Part shown: in pieces, positions 44,831 through 53,564 of the stretch
Layout: the number at the start of each line of letters is the position of its first letter
How positions within the stretch are numbered: position 1 is the stretch's first letter
Origin: Bacilli bacterium
GTDB taxonomy: Bacteria > Bacillota_I > Bacilli_A > RF39 > UBA660
DNA: 64,000 nucleotides
Assembly: GCA_017450205.1 (NCBI GenBank)
Contig: JAFSVF010000019.1
Location: 1-64,000, forward strand
Direction of reading: 5' to 3'
Translations under genes and position numbers: made by a program
The notes under the pieces: model-generated
Told to the model about the DNA's origin: nothing
The model's input: the letters and a program-made list of their open reading frames with translations, nothing else
The model's database searches: none

Positions 44831-47641
44831 ATGGATAAAATTATAGTAAAAGGCGCTAGAGAAAATAACTTAAAAAATATAGATATTGAAATACCTAAGA
44901 ATAAACTTGTAGTTATGACTGGTGTATCTGGTTCTGGTAAATCAAGTTTAGCATTTGATACAATTTATGCTGAAGGTGAAAGAAGATATATTGAAAGCTT
45001 ATCTGCTTATGCTAGACAATTCTTAGGTGGTTCTGAAAAACCAATGGTTGATTCGATTGAAGGATTATCTCCATCTATTTCAATAGATCAAAAATCAACT
45101 AATAATAATCCTAGATCTACAGTTGGTACTGTTACAGAAATATATGATTATTTAAGATTATTATTTGCAAGAATAGGTACTCCATATTGTCCTAATCATC
45201 ATAAACCAATTGTTTCTCAATCAGTTGAAGAAATGACTAATAAAGTTATGGAATATGAGATAGGTACTAAACTTGAAGTATTAAGTCCAGTTTGTCATGG
45301 TGAAAAAGGAACTCATAAAGATTTATTTGAAGATTTAAGAAAAGATGGATATACAAGAGTTAGAGTAAATGGTGAAACTAGAGATTTAGCAGAAGATATT
45401 GTATTAGATAAAAATACTAAAGATAATATTGAAGTAGTAATAGATAGAATTGTTATTAAAGAAGATATTAGAAGTAGATTATTTGAAGCAATTGAAAATG
45501 CTACTAAATTAAGTAAAGGTAAAGTAGTTATAAATATAATTGGTGATAAAGAAGTAGTAATGTCTGAAAACTATGCTTGTCCTGATTGTGATTTCTCACT
45601 TCCAGAATTAGAACCAAGAATATTTTCATTTAATGCTCCATATGGTGCTTGTCCACATTGTAAAGGTTTAGGTTTTACAAAACATATAGATTTAGATTTA
45701 CTTATTCCTGATAAGAATAAATCAATTTTAGATGGTGCAATTGAAACATTTAACTTTGATAATACTATTGAATCTGTAAAACTTTTAACTGTTGCAAGAG
45801 AGTTAGATATAGATTTAAGTTTACCAATAAATAAAATGCCTAAGAAAGATTTAGATGTTGTACTTTTTGGTAGTCCTTATTTATTTGATTATGATTTTGT
45901 TTCTAAGAATGGTAATACTAGACATACTACTGATTCTTATGAGGGTATTGTTACTCAATTAGAGAGAAGATATATTGAAACAAACTCTGGTTGGATAAGA
46001 GAATGGATAGATAGATATATGAACGATACTACATGTGATGTATGTAATGGTTCTAGACTTAAACCTGAAATATTGAATATTTTAGTAAACGGTAAAAGTA
46101 TTTGGGATGTAGTTCAAATGTCTATTAAAGATTTAATTGTATTCTTTAATAATTTAGAATTAAGTGAATCTCAAAAGGAAATTAGTGAACTTATACTTAA
46201 AGAAATTAAATCTAGATTAGAATTCTTAGACCATGTAGGTTTAAATTATTTATCACTTCAAAGAGAAGCTGGTACTTTATCTGGTGGTGAAGCACAAAGA
46301 ATTAGACTTGCTACTCAAATTGGTTCAAGACTTTCAGGTGTTCTTTATGTTCTTGATGAACCATCAATTGGATTACATCAAAAAGATAATGATAGATTAA
46401 TTGAATCTATGAAGAACATGAGAGATTTAGGTAATACTTTAATTGTAGTTGAACATGATGAAGATACAATGAGAGCAGCTGATTATTTAATAGATATTGG
46501 TCCTGGAGCTGGAGATAATGGTGGAAGAGTTATGGCTCAAGGTACTCCTGAGGAAGTAATGGCAAATGAAAACTCTTTAACTGGTCAATATTTAACAGGT
46601 AAGAAAAAGATTGACGTACCTAAAAAAAGAAGAAAATGTAATGGTAAATGGATTACTATTAAGGGTGCTGAAGAAAATAACTTAAAGAATATTAATGTTA
46701 AATTCCCACTTGGTGTATTTACTTGTGTAACTGGTGTATCTGGTTCAGGTAAATCTACTTTAGTTAATGAAATACTTTGCCATTCATTACAACATAGTGT
46801 TTATAAGTCAAAGGTTAAGATTGGGAAAAATAAATCTATTACTGGATTAGAAAATGTTGATAAAGTAGTAGAAATTAGTCAAGATCCAATTGGAAGAACT
46901 CCAAGAAGTAATCCTGCAACTTATACAGGTGTATTTGATGATATAAGAGATGTATTTTCAGAAACTAAAGAAGCTAAAATGAGAGGTTATGATAAAAGTA
47001 GATTCTCGTTTAACGTTAAAGGTGGTAGATGTGAAGCTTGCTGGGGAGATGGAGTTAAGAAAATTGAAATGCATTTCCTTCCAGATGTTTATGTACCTTG
47101 TGATGTATGTCATGGTACTAGATATAATAGTGAAACATTAGATATTAAATTTAAAGGTAAAACAATTGCAGATGTTCTTGAAATGAGAGTTAGTGAAGCA
47201 ATTGAATTCTTTGAAAATCATAAAAAGGTTAGAGATAAATTACAAGTGTTAATGGATGTAGGTTTAGGTTATGTTAAGTTAGGTCAAAGTGCTCCAACAC
47301 TTTCTGGTGGTGAAGCTAGTCGTGTAAAACTTGCTAAAGAATTACAAAAGAAAGCTACTGGTAAATCAGTATTTATTCTTGATGAACCTACAACTGGATT
47401 ACATACTGATGATATTAAGAAGTTACTTGTAATATTATATAGAATTGTTGAAAACGGTGATACAGTTATTGTTATTGAACATAACTTAGATGTTATAAAA
47501 GTAGCTGATTATATTATCGATTTAGGACCTGATGGAGGAGATGGTGGAGGTACTATTGTTGCTACTGGTACTCCTGAAGAGGTTGCTAAATGTGATTCAT
47601 CATATACTGGTAAATATTTAAAGAAATATTTAAATAAGTAA
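44831..47641 (+). CDS. uvrA: Excinuclease ABC subunit A
   Basis: UvrA recognises bulky DNA lesions in nucleotide excision repair. The 936 residues start at the ATG at 44831, with GGAGGTGC upstream. Two ABC ATPase domains: first Walker A TGVSGSGKSSLAFDT and second TGVSGSGKSTLVNE; signatures LSGGEAQRIRLA and LSGGEASRVKLA; Walker B VLDEPSIGLH and ILDEPTTGLH. Zinc modules CPDC...CPHC and CEAC...CDVC are complete. Length is normal. Confidence 0.98.
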   Translation: MDKIIVKGARENNLKNIDIEIPKNKLVVMTGVSGSGKSSLAFDTIYAEGERRYIESLSAYARQFLGGSEKPMVDSIEGLSPSISIDQKSTNNNPRSTVGTVTEIYDYLRLLFARIGTPYCPNHHKPIVSQSVEEMTNKVMEYEIGTKLEVLSPVCHGEKGTHKDLFEDLRKDGYTRVRVNGETRDLAEDIVLDKNTKDNIEVVIDRIVIKEDIRSRLFEAIENATKLSKGKVVINIIGDKEVVMSENYACPDCDFSLPELEPRIFSFNAPYGACPHCKGLGFTKHIDLDLLIPDKNKSILDGAIETFNFDNTIESVKLLTVARELDIDLSLPINKMPKKDLDVVLFGSPYLFDYDFVSKNGNTRHTTDSYEGIVTQLERRYIETNSGWIREWIDRYMNDTTCDVCNGSRLKPEILNILVNGKSIWDVVQMSIKDLIVFFNNLELSESQKEISELILKEIKSRLEFLDHVGLNYLSLQREAGTLSGGEAQRIRLATQIGSRLSGVLYVLDEPSIGLHQKDNDRLIESMKNMRDLGNTLIVVEHDEDTMRAADYLIDIGPGAGDNGGRVMAQGTPEEVMANENSLTGQYLTGKKKIDVPKKRRKCNGKWITIKGAEENNLKNINVKFPLGVFTCVTGVSGSGKSTLVNEILCHSLQHSVYKSKVKIGKNKSITGLENVDKVVEISQDPIGRTPRSNPATYTGVFDDIRDVFSETKEAKMRGYDKSRFSFNVKGGRCEACWGDGVKKIEMHFLPDVYVPCDVCHGTRYNSETLDIKFKGKTIADVLEMRVSEAIEFFENHKKVRDKLQVLMDVGLGYVKLGQSAPTLSGGEASRVKLAKELQKKATGKSVFILDEPTTGLHTDDIKKLLVILYRIVENGDTVIVIEHNLDVIKVADYIIDLGPDGGDGGGTIVATGTPEEVAKCDSSYTGKYLKKYLNK

Positions 47642-47668
47642 AGAGTGTAGTAAAACTATGCTCTTTTT
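47641..47668 (+). terminator. Weak terminator after uvrA
   Basis: AAGAGTGTAG and CTATGCTCTT form an imperfect stem followed by T5. Confidence 0.45.
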
Positions 47669-47714
47669 ATTGTTTAAAAACTATTTATTAAATATAATTG
47701 TTATAGGTGATAAT

Positions 47715-48560
47715 ATGATTTTACAAACAATTCATGATCCTATAACTTTTAAATTAGGTTCAATAGATATTAGATTATACTCAATATGTATATTAATTGC
47801 TTTTATTGCTGTATATACTGTATTTAAAGTAGAGGCAAGAAGATTTAATGTATCTAAAGATTTTATTTTTAATTTAGCTTTTTGGATTTTTATTCTTGGA
47901 GTAATAGGTGCTAGAATATGGTATGTAGTTTTTAATTTTAATTTATATAAAGACAATCTAGTTGATATTTTTAAAATATGGGAAGGTGGACTTGCTATTC
48001 ATGGAGGTTTACTTGTTGGAATTATTACGGTTATTCTTTATTGTAAAAAATATAGATTTAGATTTATAAGATTACTTGATTTTATTGCTCCAGCCTTATT
48101 ACTTGGACAAGCAATTGGTAGATGGGGTAACTTCTTTAATGGTGAAGCGTTTGGAAATGCAATAGATGCTGGTATACTTAAAAGTTATTTAATTCCTGAC
48201 TTTATTATTAAAGGTATGACAGATGCAGTTGGTAACACTTATATGCCTACATTCCTTTTTGAAAGTTTTGCATGTTTAGTACTATTTATTATATTTATAA
48301 TTATTAGAAATTATAGATATTTAAAAGTTGGTACTTTAACAGCTTTATACTTTATGGGGTATGGAATTATTAGATTCTTTGTTGAATTCCAAAGAACTGA
48401 TGCTTTAATGATTGGTGGACCAGACGGATTAAGGGTAGCTCAAATAGTTTCTATTATTTTCTTTATTATTGGTTTAACTATTTTGATAAGTAATGGTAGA
48501 AAAGGTAAACTTGATGATTTATATAACGATAAAGAAAATGTACCAGATATTAAATATTAG
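47715..48560 (+). CDS. lgt: Prolipoprotein diacylglyceryl transferase
   Basis: 281 residues from the ATG at 47715 (AGGTGATAAT upstream). Seven helices are expected; the IWEGGLAIHGGLLVG region and the Lgt signature GQAIGRWGNFFNGEAFG are present, followed by PTFLFES and RFFVEFQRTD. It transfers diacylglycerol from phosphatidylglycerol to the lipobox Cys of prelipoproteins in the membrane. Its presence means the cell makes lipoproteins. Confidence 0.96.
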   Translation: MILQTIHDPITFKLGSIDIRLYSICILIAFIAVYTVFKVEARRFNVSKDFIFNLAFWIFILGVIGARIWYVVFNFNLYKDNLVDIFKIWEGGLAIHGGLLVGIITVILYCKKYRFRFIRLLDFIAPALLLGQAIGRWGNFFNGEAFGNAIDAGILKSYLIPDFIIKGMTDAVGNTYMPTFLFESFACLVLFIIFIIIRNYRYLKVGTLTALYFMGYGIIRFFVEFQRTDALMIGGPDGLRVAQIVSIIFFIIGLTILISNGRKGKLDDLYNDKENVPDIKY

Positions 48561-48587
48561 AATAGGATAATTCCTATTCTTTTTTTA
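48559..48587 (+). terminator. Intrinsic terminator of lgt
   Basis: AGAATAGGA/TCCTATTCT (48559-48567 with 48572-48580), loop TAAT, T7. Confidence 0.8.
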
Positions 48588-48636
48588 AAAATTGATTTTA
48601 AATGTATTAGGTGTTAAAATCAAAGGCGGTGAGACA

Positions 48637-48999
48637 ATGGATAATTTACGTTATGCCTATTTAGGCGATGCAGTATATGAATTGTTTATTAGAAAGTATT
48701 TAATTAATACTTTAGGAATAAAAAAGGTAAAGGTTTTACAAGAAACAGCTATTAATTATGTATCTGCTAAATCACAAGTTAGAATTCTTGAAAAGTTAAT
48801 AGATAATAACTTATTAACAAATGAAGAGCTAGATATTGTAAGACAAGGTAGAAATGCAAATAGTCATTCTAGTAAATCTACAGATATAGTGACTTATAAA
48901 AAGTCTACTGGATTTGAATGTTTAATAGGTTATTTATATGAAAATGATATAGAAAGATGTAATTATATATTAGATTACATAGTAGGTAATGAATTATGA
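48637..48999 (+). CDS. mrnC: Mini-ribonuclease 3
   Basis: 120 residues from the ATG at 48637, with AAAGGCGGTGAG upstream. It is an RNase III catalytic domain without a dsRNA-binding domain: LRYAYLGDAVYELFIRKYLI (catalytic GDA-E) and RQGRNANSHSSKS. In Bacillus it matures the ends of 23S rRNA. Its stop is TGA, read within ATGATAG, where the next gene's ATG overlaps it by 4 bases. First gene of the mrnC-rlmB-sigH cluster, same order as in Bacillus but without cysS upstream. Confidence 0.93.
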   Translation: MDNLRYAYLGDAVYELFIRKYLINTLGIKKVKVLQETAINYVSAKSQVRILEKLIDNNLLTNEELDIVRQGRNANSHSSKSTDIVTYKKSTGFECLIGYLYENDIERCNYILDYIVGNEL

Positions 49000-49670
49000 T
49001 AGTATATGGAAAGAATGTATTTAATGAAACTGATCCTAAAACAATAAGAAGAGTTAAGTTATCTCCAACATTTAAGGATCAAGAAATTATGAAAAAGATT
49101 AAAGATAATCATATTAAATATATGGTTACTGATCAAAGAGATTTAGATAGAATAGCTTTACATAATCAAGGAATTGTAATTGAAATTAATGATTATGAAT
49201 ATAAAGATTTATCTGTTATTGGAAAAGATGAAAAAATTGTTCTTCTACTTGATCATTTAGAAGATCCACATAACTTTGGTGCTATTATAAGAACTTGTGA
49301 AGCAAGAGGAATAAAATCTGTTATTATTCCTAAAGATAGAAGTGTTGCGGTTAATGATACTGTAATGAAAACTAGTGCTGGTGCATTAAATAGAGTAAAC
49401 ATTATAATGGTACCTAATTTAGTAAATGCTATTAATAAGTTAAAAGATGAAGGATTCTTTGTATATGCTTCTGCAATGGATGGAAGAGATTATAAGAAGG
49501 TATCATATAGTGATAGAGTTGTTTTAATTATTGGTAATGAAGGAAAAGGTATTTCTAAAATTGTTAGAGATAATAGTGATGAAATTATTTCAATACCGAT
49601 GATAGGTTCTATTAATAGTTTAAATGCTTCAGTTGCTGCGGGGATTTTGATGTATGGGATTGAAAACTAA
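48996..49670 (+). CDS. rlmB: RlmB/SpoU-type 23S rRNA 2'-O-methyltransferase
   Basis: 224 residues. N-terminal substrate-binding domain (MIVYGKNVFNE) and a knotted SPOUT domain with LLDHLEDPHNFGAIIRTCEA, TSAGALNRVNI, LIIGNEGKGISK and IPMIGSINSLNASVAAGI, the SpoU motifs 1-3. It methylates a guanosine in 23S rRNA domain V. Overlaps mrnC by 4 bases and sigH by 17, so translation is coupled. Confidence 0.94.
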   Translation: MIVYGKNVFNETDPKTIRRVKLSPTFKDQEIMKKIKDNHIKYMVTDQRDLDRIALHNQGIVIEINDYEYKDLSVIGKDEKIVLLLDHLEDPHNFGAIIRTCEARGIKSVIIPKDRSVAVNDTVMKTSAGALNRVNIIMVPNLVNAINKLKDEGFFVYASAMDGRDYKKVSYSDRVVLIIGNEGKGISKIVRDNSDEIISIPMIGSINSLNASVAAGILMYGIEN

Positions 49671-50262
49671 AAGAGATGTTAGTGATAATGAACTTATTTA
49701 TTTAGCTACAGAGAATAACGAAGATGCTACAAATATTTTATATGATAAATATAAATATATAGTTGATATAACTGTTAGCAAGTATACTAGAAGTGCTTAT
49801 GCATTAAACTTAGAAAAGGATGAATTATATCAAGAAGCGATGGTTGGATATGCTGATGCTATTAGATCTTTTAATCCTGATAAAGATATTCATTTAAGAA
49901 CTTTTATAAGTTTATGTGTTGAAAGAAGACTTCAAAACTATATAAGAAAGAATAGTACTACTAAAGAAAAACTACTTAAAGAATGTTATTCTTTTGATAA
50001 TAAGATAGGTGATGATTTAACTTTAGCTGAAATAGTTGGAGATAATAAAAGAAATCCAGAAGTTATTAAAGAGAATGCTGAAAACTTTAAAGAATTGAGT
50101 AAAAAAATTGATGAAGTACTTAGTCCATCTGAAAAACAATTATTCGAATTATTAATAAATGATTTTACAAGTGAGGATATTGCTAAGATTCTTAAAATTA
50201 GTATTAAGAGTGTTTATAATAAAACTCATAGAATACGTGCTAAAATTAAGGACATTATTTAG
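49654..50262 (+). CDS. sigH: RNA polymerase sigma factor, SigH-like
   Basis: 202 residues (B. subtilis SigH 218). Region 2: ELIYLATENNEDATNILYDKYK, DELYQEAMVGYADAIRSFNPDKDIHLRTFISLCVERRLQNYI. Region 4: LSPSEKQLFELLINDFTSEDIAKILKISIKSVYNKTHRIRAKI. Position after mrnC-rlmB and before secE-nusG is as in Bacillus, where SigH controls entry into sporulation and competence; yacP and rpmG, usually between, are absent. Start is the ATG at 49654, which lies inside rlmB. Identity is supported by both sequence and order. Confidence 0.85.
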   Translation: MGLKTKRDVSDNELIYLATENNEDATNILYDKYKYIVDITVSKYTRSAYALNLEKDELYQEAMVGYADAIRSFNPDKDIHLRTFISLCVERRLQNYIRKNSTTKEKLLKECYSFDNKIGDDLTLAEIVGDNKRNPEVIKENAENFKELSKKIDEVLSPSEKQLFELLINDFTSEDIAKILKISIKSVYNKTHRIRAKIKDII

Positions 50263-50274
50263 TTAAATTTTTTC

Positions 50275-50330
50275 TTGAATATTACATTTTCGTGTGCTAT
50301 ATTATGGGTGTACACGAAAGTGTTTTTTTT
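50275..50330 (+). promoter_or_regulatory. secE promoter embedded in the sigH terminator
   Basis: TTGAAT (50275-50280), 17 bases, TATATT (50298-50303), with a TGTGC extension before the -10. The same stretch is an inverted repeat: 50284-50295 pairs with 50312-50323 (11 of 12), followed by eight T. As RNA it would terminate sigH transcripts; as DNA the left arm is the promoter spacer. Confidence 0.65.
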
Positions 50331-50357
50331 ATACAATAAATTATAAGAGGTGTTTTG

Positions 50358-50957
50358 ATGGCAAAATCTAAGAAAGTTACTGAAGAAGTAGCTGTAGAAG
50401 AAGTAGTTGAAGAAACTAAAAAAGTTAAAAAAACTAAAGAAGAAAAACAAGTAGAAAAATTACAACACAAAGAAGACAAAAAGAAAAAACGTGAAAAAGC
50501 AAAACAAAGAAAACAAGAAATTTTAGTTGAAAAGAAAAAGATTGAAGATGAAATAGATGATATCTATGATTTAATTAAAGCAACTAAAAAGAATATTAAG
50601 GAAGAAAAGAAAAATTTAAAACTTGCTAAGAAAGATTTAAGAAAAGATAAGAAAAATGACGAAAAGAAAAATGTTGTTAAAACTTATAATGAAAACATTA
50701 AAAAATCTAAACAAGAAATTAAAGATAATAAAAAATTAATTTCTAAGAAAGAATTAGAAAGAAGTAATGTTGGTAAGAATCCTAAAGATACATTCTTAGG
50801 TGATGTTTTAACTGAAATGCATTTAGTTAAATGGCCAAGTAAAACTGAAATGGTTAAATATACTATTGCTGTTTTAGTATTTGTTATTTTCTTTGCATTA
50901 TTTTTCATTTTAATTGATTCATCATTTGCTGGTATTTCAAGTATATTTAGAAAATAG
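50358..50957 (+). CDS. secE: SecE with a long charged coiled-coil N-terminal extension
   Basis: 199 residues from the ATG at 50358, with AGAGGTG upstream; typical Gram-positive SecE is about 60. The last 60 residues are SecE: FLGDVLTEMHLVKWPSKTEMVKYT (conserved amphipathic helix and hinge) followed by one helix VLVFVIFFALFFILI. The first 140 residues are almost all K, E and D in heptad-like order (KVKKTKEEKQVEKLQHKEDK), a cytoplasmic coiled coil. SecE stabilises SecY in the translocon. Position before nusG confirms identity. The extension has no recognised function. Confidence 0.92.
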   Translation: MAKSKKVTEEVAVEEVVEETKKVKKTKEEKQVEKLQHKEDKKKKREKAKQRKQEILVEKKKIEDEIDDIYDLIKATKKNIKEEKKNLKLAKKDLRKDKKNDEKKNVVKTYNENIKKSKQEIKDNKKLISKKELERSNVGKNPKDTFLGDVLTEMHLVKWPSKTEMVKYTIAVLVFVIFFALFFILIDSSFAGISSIFRK

Positions 50958-50977
50958 AAAGGGTTGTTGAAAAAAAT

Positions 50978-51514
50978 ATGGAAAAATTATGGTATGTAGT
51001 TAATACTTATAGTGGACATGAGGATAAAGTTAAAGAAAAACTTGAAGCTAGAACTAATTCTATGGGATTCCAAGATAATATCTTTAGAGTTATTATTCCT
51101 CAAGAAACTGTTTATGAAACTAAAAAAGACGGAACTAAAGTTGAAAAGAAAAAGAAAATGTTCCCTGGTTATGTTTTAGTTGAAATGGTTATGTCTGATG
51201 AAGCATGGTACATTGTTCGTAATACTCCTGGTGTTACAGGATTTATCGGATCTTCTGGAAAAGGTGCAAAACCTACTCCATTAAAACCACAAGAAATTGA
51301 TAAAATCTTAATTAACATGGGATTATCAAGAATGGATGCAGATGCAGAACTTAACATTGGTACTAAAGTATCAATTGTTGATGGACCATTTAAAGGTATG
51401 GAAGGTTCAGTTAATGCTATAGATAAAGAAAATCAAAAACTTACTGTTCTTATCGATTTATTTGGACAAGAAACACCTGTTGAAGTTGAACTATTCCAAG
51501 TATCAATTATATAA
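50978..51514 (+). CDS. nusG: Transcription termination/antitermination factor NusG
   Basis: 178 residues. NGN domain (KLWYVVNTYSGHEDKVKEKL, KKMFPGYVLVEMVM, TPGVTGFIGSSGK) and a C-terminal KOW domain (GTKVSIVDGPFKGMEGSVNAID). It binds RNA polymerase and couples transcription to translation. Directly downstream of secE in the same operon. Length and motifs are normal. Confidence 0.97.
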   Translation: MEKLWYVVNTYSGHEDKVKEKLEARTNSMGFQDNIFRVIIPQETVYETKKDGTKVEKKKKMFPGYVLVEMVMSDEAWYIVRNTPGVTGFIGSSGKGAKPTPLKPQEIDKILINMGLSRMDADAELNIGTKVSIVDGPFKGMEGSVNAIDKENQKLTVLIDLFGQETPVEVELFQVSII

Positions 51515-51522
51515 AAATAACG

Positions 51523-51549
51523 ACAACTTAAAAAAGTTGTTGTTTTTTT
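51523..51549 (+). terminator. Terminator of secE-nusG, overlapping the rplK -35 box
   Basis: ACAACTT/AAGTTGT (51523-51529 with 51534-51540) and T7. The T run includes the TTGTTT that serves as the next -35 element. Confidence 0.75.
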
Positions 51550-51568
51550 GATTTTTGTGTGTTATTAT
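51540..51568 (+). promoter_or_regulatory. rplK promoter
   Basis: TTGTTT (51540-51545), 17 bases, TATTAT (51563-51568) with a TGTGT extension immediately before the -10. Confidence 0.6.
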
Positions 51569-51574
51569 CTTAAG

Positions 51575-51650
51575 TGCTAAATTGTTTTATTTAGTAAGTG
51601 GGAGGGAATGCGGATTAGCCCTATACCACTAAGCGAAAATACGAAAGGAA
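51575..51650 (+). promoter_or_regulatory. rplKA leader with possible L1-binding hairpin
   Basis: Between promoter and rplK lie a small CTAAA/TTTAG hairpin and a second one, AGTGG-GA-GGG pairing with CCC-TATA-CCACT (51597-51630), with an asymmetric internal loop. L1 controls its own operon by binding an mRNA mimic of its 23S rRNA site, a helix with this sort of internal loop. Assignment to L1 is inference from position and shape. Confidence 0.45.
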
Positions 51651-51659
51651 GTGTTTTAC

Positions 51660-52094
51660 GTGGCAAAAGAAATCGTAAAAAAGATTAAATTACAAATTCC
51701 TGCTGGAGCTGCTACACCTGCACCACCTGTTGGAACAGTTTTAGGACCTGCTGGTATCAATCTTGCTGAATTCTGTCAAAAGTACAATGCTGCTACTCAA
51801 GACAAAAAAGGCGACATTATTCCAGTTGAAATCTATGTATATGATGATAGATCATATTCATTTGAATTAAAGACTCCACCAGCTGCTGAATTAATTAAGA
51901 AGTATGCTAAAATTGCTAAAGGTAGCAAGAAAGGTAGACTTGAAACTGTTGGTACTCTTTCTCAAGAAGATTTAAGAGCTATCGCAGAAATCAAATTACC
52001 AGACTTAAATGCTTATGATGTTGAAAGTGCAATGAAAATTGTTGCTGGAACAGCTAAAAACATGGGTGTTAAAGTTGAAGGTATGGAAGATTAA
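51660..52094 (+). CDS. rplK: 50S ribosomal protein L11
   Basis: 144 residues from a GTG at 51660; AAGGAAG is 9 bases upstream, and the GTG at 51651 is rejected. [56 protein letters not shown] and the terminal MGVKVEGM are canonical. L11 forms the GTPase-associated centre with 23S rRNA H43/H44. Residues 26-30 read TVLGP where most bacteria have PALGQ, so Pro26 is Thr; the other proline (23) is kept. Pro26 is one of the thiostrepton-binding residues. Confidence 0.97.
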   Translation: MAKEIVKKIKLQIPAGAATPAPPVGTVLGPAGINLAEFCQKYNAATQDKKGDIIPVEIYVYDDRSYSFELKTPPAAELIKKYAKIAKGSKKGRLETVGTLSQEDLRAIAEIKLPDLNAYDVESAMKIVAGTAKNMGVKVEGMED

Positions 52095-52177
52095 TTCTAT
52101 ACAACTTAAGATTTAAAACAATTAATAAATAATAAAAATTTAATCCGCTAATAATACCACGATTGGAGGAAAAATTG

Positions 52178-52876
52178 ATGAAAAAATCAGGAAAGAAATA
52201 TGTGGAAGCTTCTAAATTAGTTGATAAACATACTAATTATTCTATTGATGAAGCAATTGAATTAGCTAAAAAGACTGCTATTACTAAGTTTGATAGTTCA
52301 GTTGAATTAGCTGTTAAAATGAATCTTGATACTAAAAAAGCTGATCAACAATTAAGAGGATCTTTAGTATTACCTTATGGTAATGGTAAAACTAAGAAAA
52401 TTTTAGTTTTAGCTAAAGGTGCTGCTGCTGAAGCTGCAAAAGCTGCTGGAGCTGATTATGTTGGAGAACAAGAAATGATTGATAAAATCGCTAATGAAAA
52501 TTGGTTCGATTTCGATGTTATCATTGCTACTCCAGATATGATGCCTTCATTAGGTAAAATTGGTAAGGTTTTAGGACCTAAAGGTTTAATGCCAAATCCT
52601 AAGACTGGAACAGTTACTCCTGCACCAGACAAAGTTGTTGCTGATGTTAAAAAAGGTATGATTGAATATAGAACTGATAAATTTGGTAACGTTCAATGTT
52701 CAATTGGTAAAGTTTCATTTGAAGCTGACAAATTAAAAGAAAACATTCAATATGTATACAATGTTTTAGTAAAAGCTAAACCATCTACTGTTAAAGGTAA
52801 ATACATTCAAAATGTTTCTATTTCAACTACTATGGGTCCTGGAATTCATGTAGATGAAAATTCTATTGACATGTAA
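52178..52876 (+). CDS. rplA: 50S ribosomal protein L1
   Basis: 232 residues from the ATG at 52178; GGAGG is upstream and a TTG at 52163 is rejected. KSGKKYVEASKLVDKHTNYS, TKKADQQLRGSLVLPYGNGK, ATPDMMPSLGKIGKVLGPKGLMPNPKTGTVT, and TMGPGIHVD are the L1 hallmarks. It binds the L1 stalk of 23S rRNA and usually represses its own operon. Co-transcribed with rplK across an 83-base gap. Confidence 0.97.
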   Translation: MKKSGKKYVEASKLVDKHTNYSIDEAIELAKKTAITKFDSSVELAVKMNLDTKKADQQLRGSLVLPYGNGKTKKILVLAKGAAAEAAKAAGADYVGEQEMIDKIANENWFDFDVIIATPDMMPSLGKIGKVLGPKGLMPNPKTGTVTPAPDKVVADVKKGMIEYRTDKFGNVQCSIGKVSFEADKLKENIQYVYNVLVKAKPSTVKGKYIQNVSISTTMGPGIHVDENSIDM

Positions 52877-52894
52877 TTAGTTACGTGTTATATT
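52866..52894 (+). promoter_or_regulatory. rplJ promoter overlapping the end of rplA
   Basis: TTGACA (52866-52871) lies in the last rplA codons; after 17 bases comes TATATT (52889-52894), preceded by CGTGT, a TG extension. Confidence 0.7.
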
Positions 52895-52900
52895 AATCGA

Positions 52901-53020
52901 GATAAAAAAACGAGTACCGAAGACAGCAAGGGGATTTATCCTTAATAATCTTGCCGAGGGAAGGTTTAACTAATATATAAAATATATATAGTGAACTTTC
53001 CTTTGTGGAAAGTTTTTTTA
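52901..53020 (+). promoter_or_regulatory. Ribosomal protein L10 leader (autoregulatory mRNA structure) with attenuator
   Basis: The sequence ACCGAAGACAGCAAGGGG followed by CTTGCCGAGGGAAGGTTT is the conserved core of the Bacillota L10 leader, where the L10(L12)4 complex binds to repress rplJL. It ends in an attenuator hairpin AACTTTCC/GGAAAGTT (52994-53001 with 53007-53014) and T7. The GGAAGGTT segment can pair with the attenuator arm, an antiterminator arrangement. Confidence 0.8.
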
Positions 53021-53043
53021 TAAATATTTTAAGGAGGACATAT

Positions 53044-53541
53044 ATGGCAAGCGAAAAAATTCTTAACGAAAAACAAACTGTTATTTCTGAAATTTCTGAT
53101 AAAGTAAAAAATTCTGAAAGCATTGTTTTATTTAGATATGCTCAAAGTACAGTTGCTGATTTCGAAGGACTAAGATCTGATTTAAAAAAGATCGATAGTG
53201 AAGTAAAAATTTATAAGAATACTCTTGTTAATAGAGCTTTAAAAGATATGGATGTTGATATGTCTAGCTATCTTGAAGGTCCAAATGCTATCGTATTTGG
53301 TAAAGATTTACTTGAACCAATCAAGATTATTAGCAAGTTTGCTAAAGATCATAAGAACATCGAAATCGTTGGTGGTATGATCAATGGTGAAGTTGTAGAC
53401 TTAAGCACAATCAATGAATATGCTTCAATCCCATCTTACGAAGGATTACTTACTATGTTTGCAGGTGGTTTGATGGAACACTTAAAAAATCTATCTATTG
53501 CGCTTAATTTATATGCCGACAAATTAGGTGAAGAAAAATAA
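53044..53541 (+). CDS. rplJ: 50S ribosomal protein L10
   Basis: 165 residues from the ATG at 53044, with AAGGAGGAC upstream (an open frame from 53005 includes leader sequence). EKQTVISEISDKVKNSESIVLF, VKIYKNTLVNRAL, YLEGPNAIVFGKD and the C-terminal helix that holds the L12 dimers (LTMFAGGLMEHLKNLSIALN) are present. It anchors the L7/L12 stalk. Confidence 0.96.
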   Translation: MASEKILNEKQTVISEISDKVKNSESIVLFRYAQSTVADFEGLRSDLKKIDSEVKIYKNTLVNRALKDMDVDMSSYLEGPNAIVFGKDLLEPIKIISKFAKDHKNIEIVGGMINGEVVDLSTINEYASIPSYEGLLTMFAGGLMEHLKNLSIALNLYADKLGEEK

Positions 53542-53564
53542 TTAATTTTTAAGGAGGAATTAAA

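Noticed and set aside
43672-48999. Genetic code 4 (TGA read as Trp)
   Set aside because: No in-frame TGA occurs within any gene and all conserved Trp positions are TGG. The two TGA codons lie at natural gene ends, so code 11 is sufficient.
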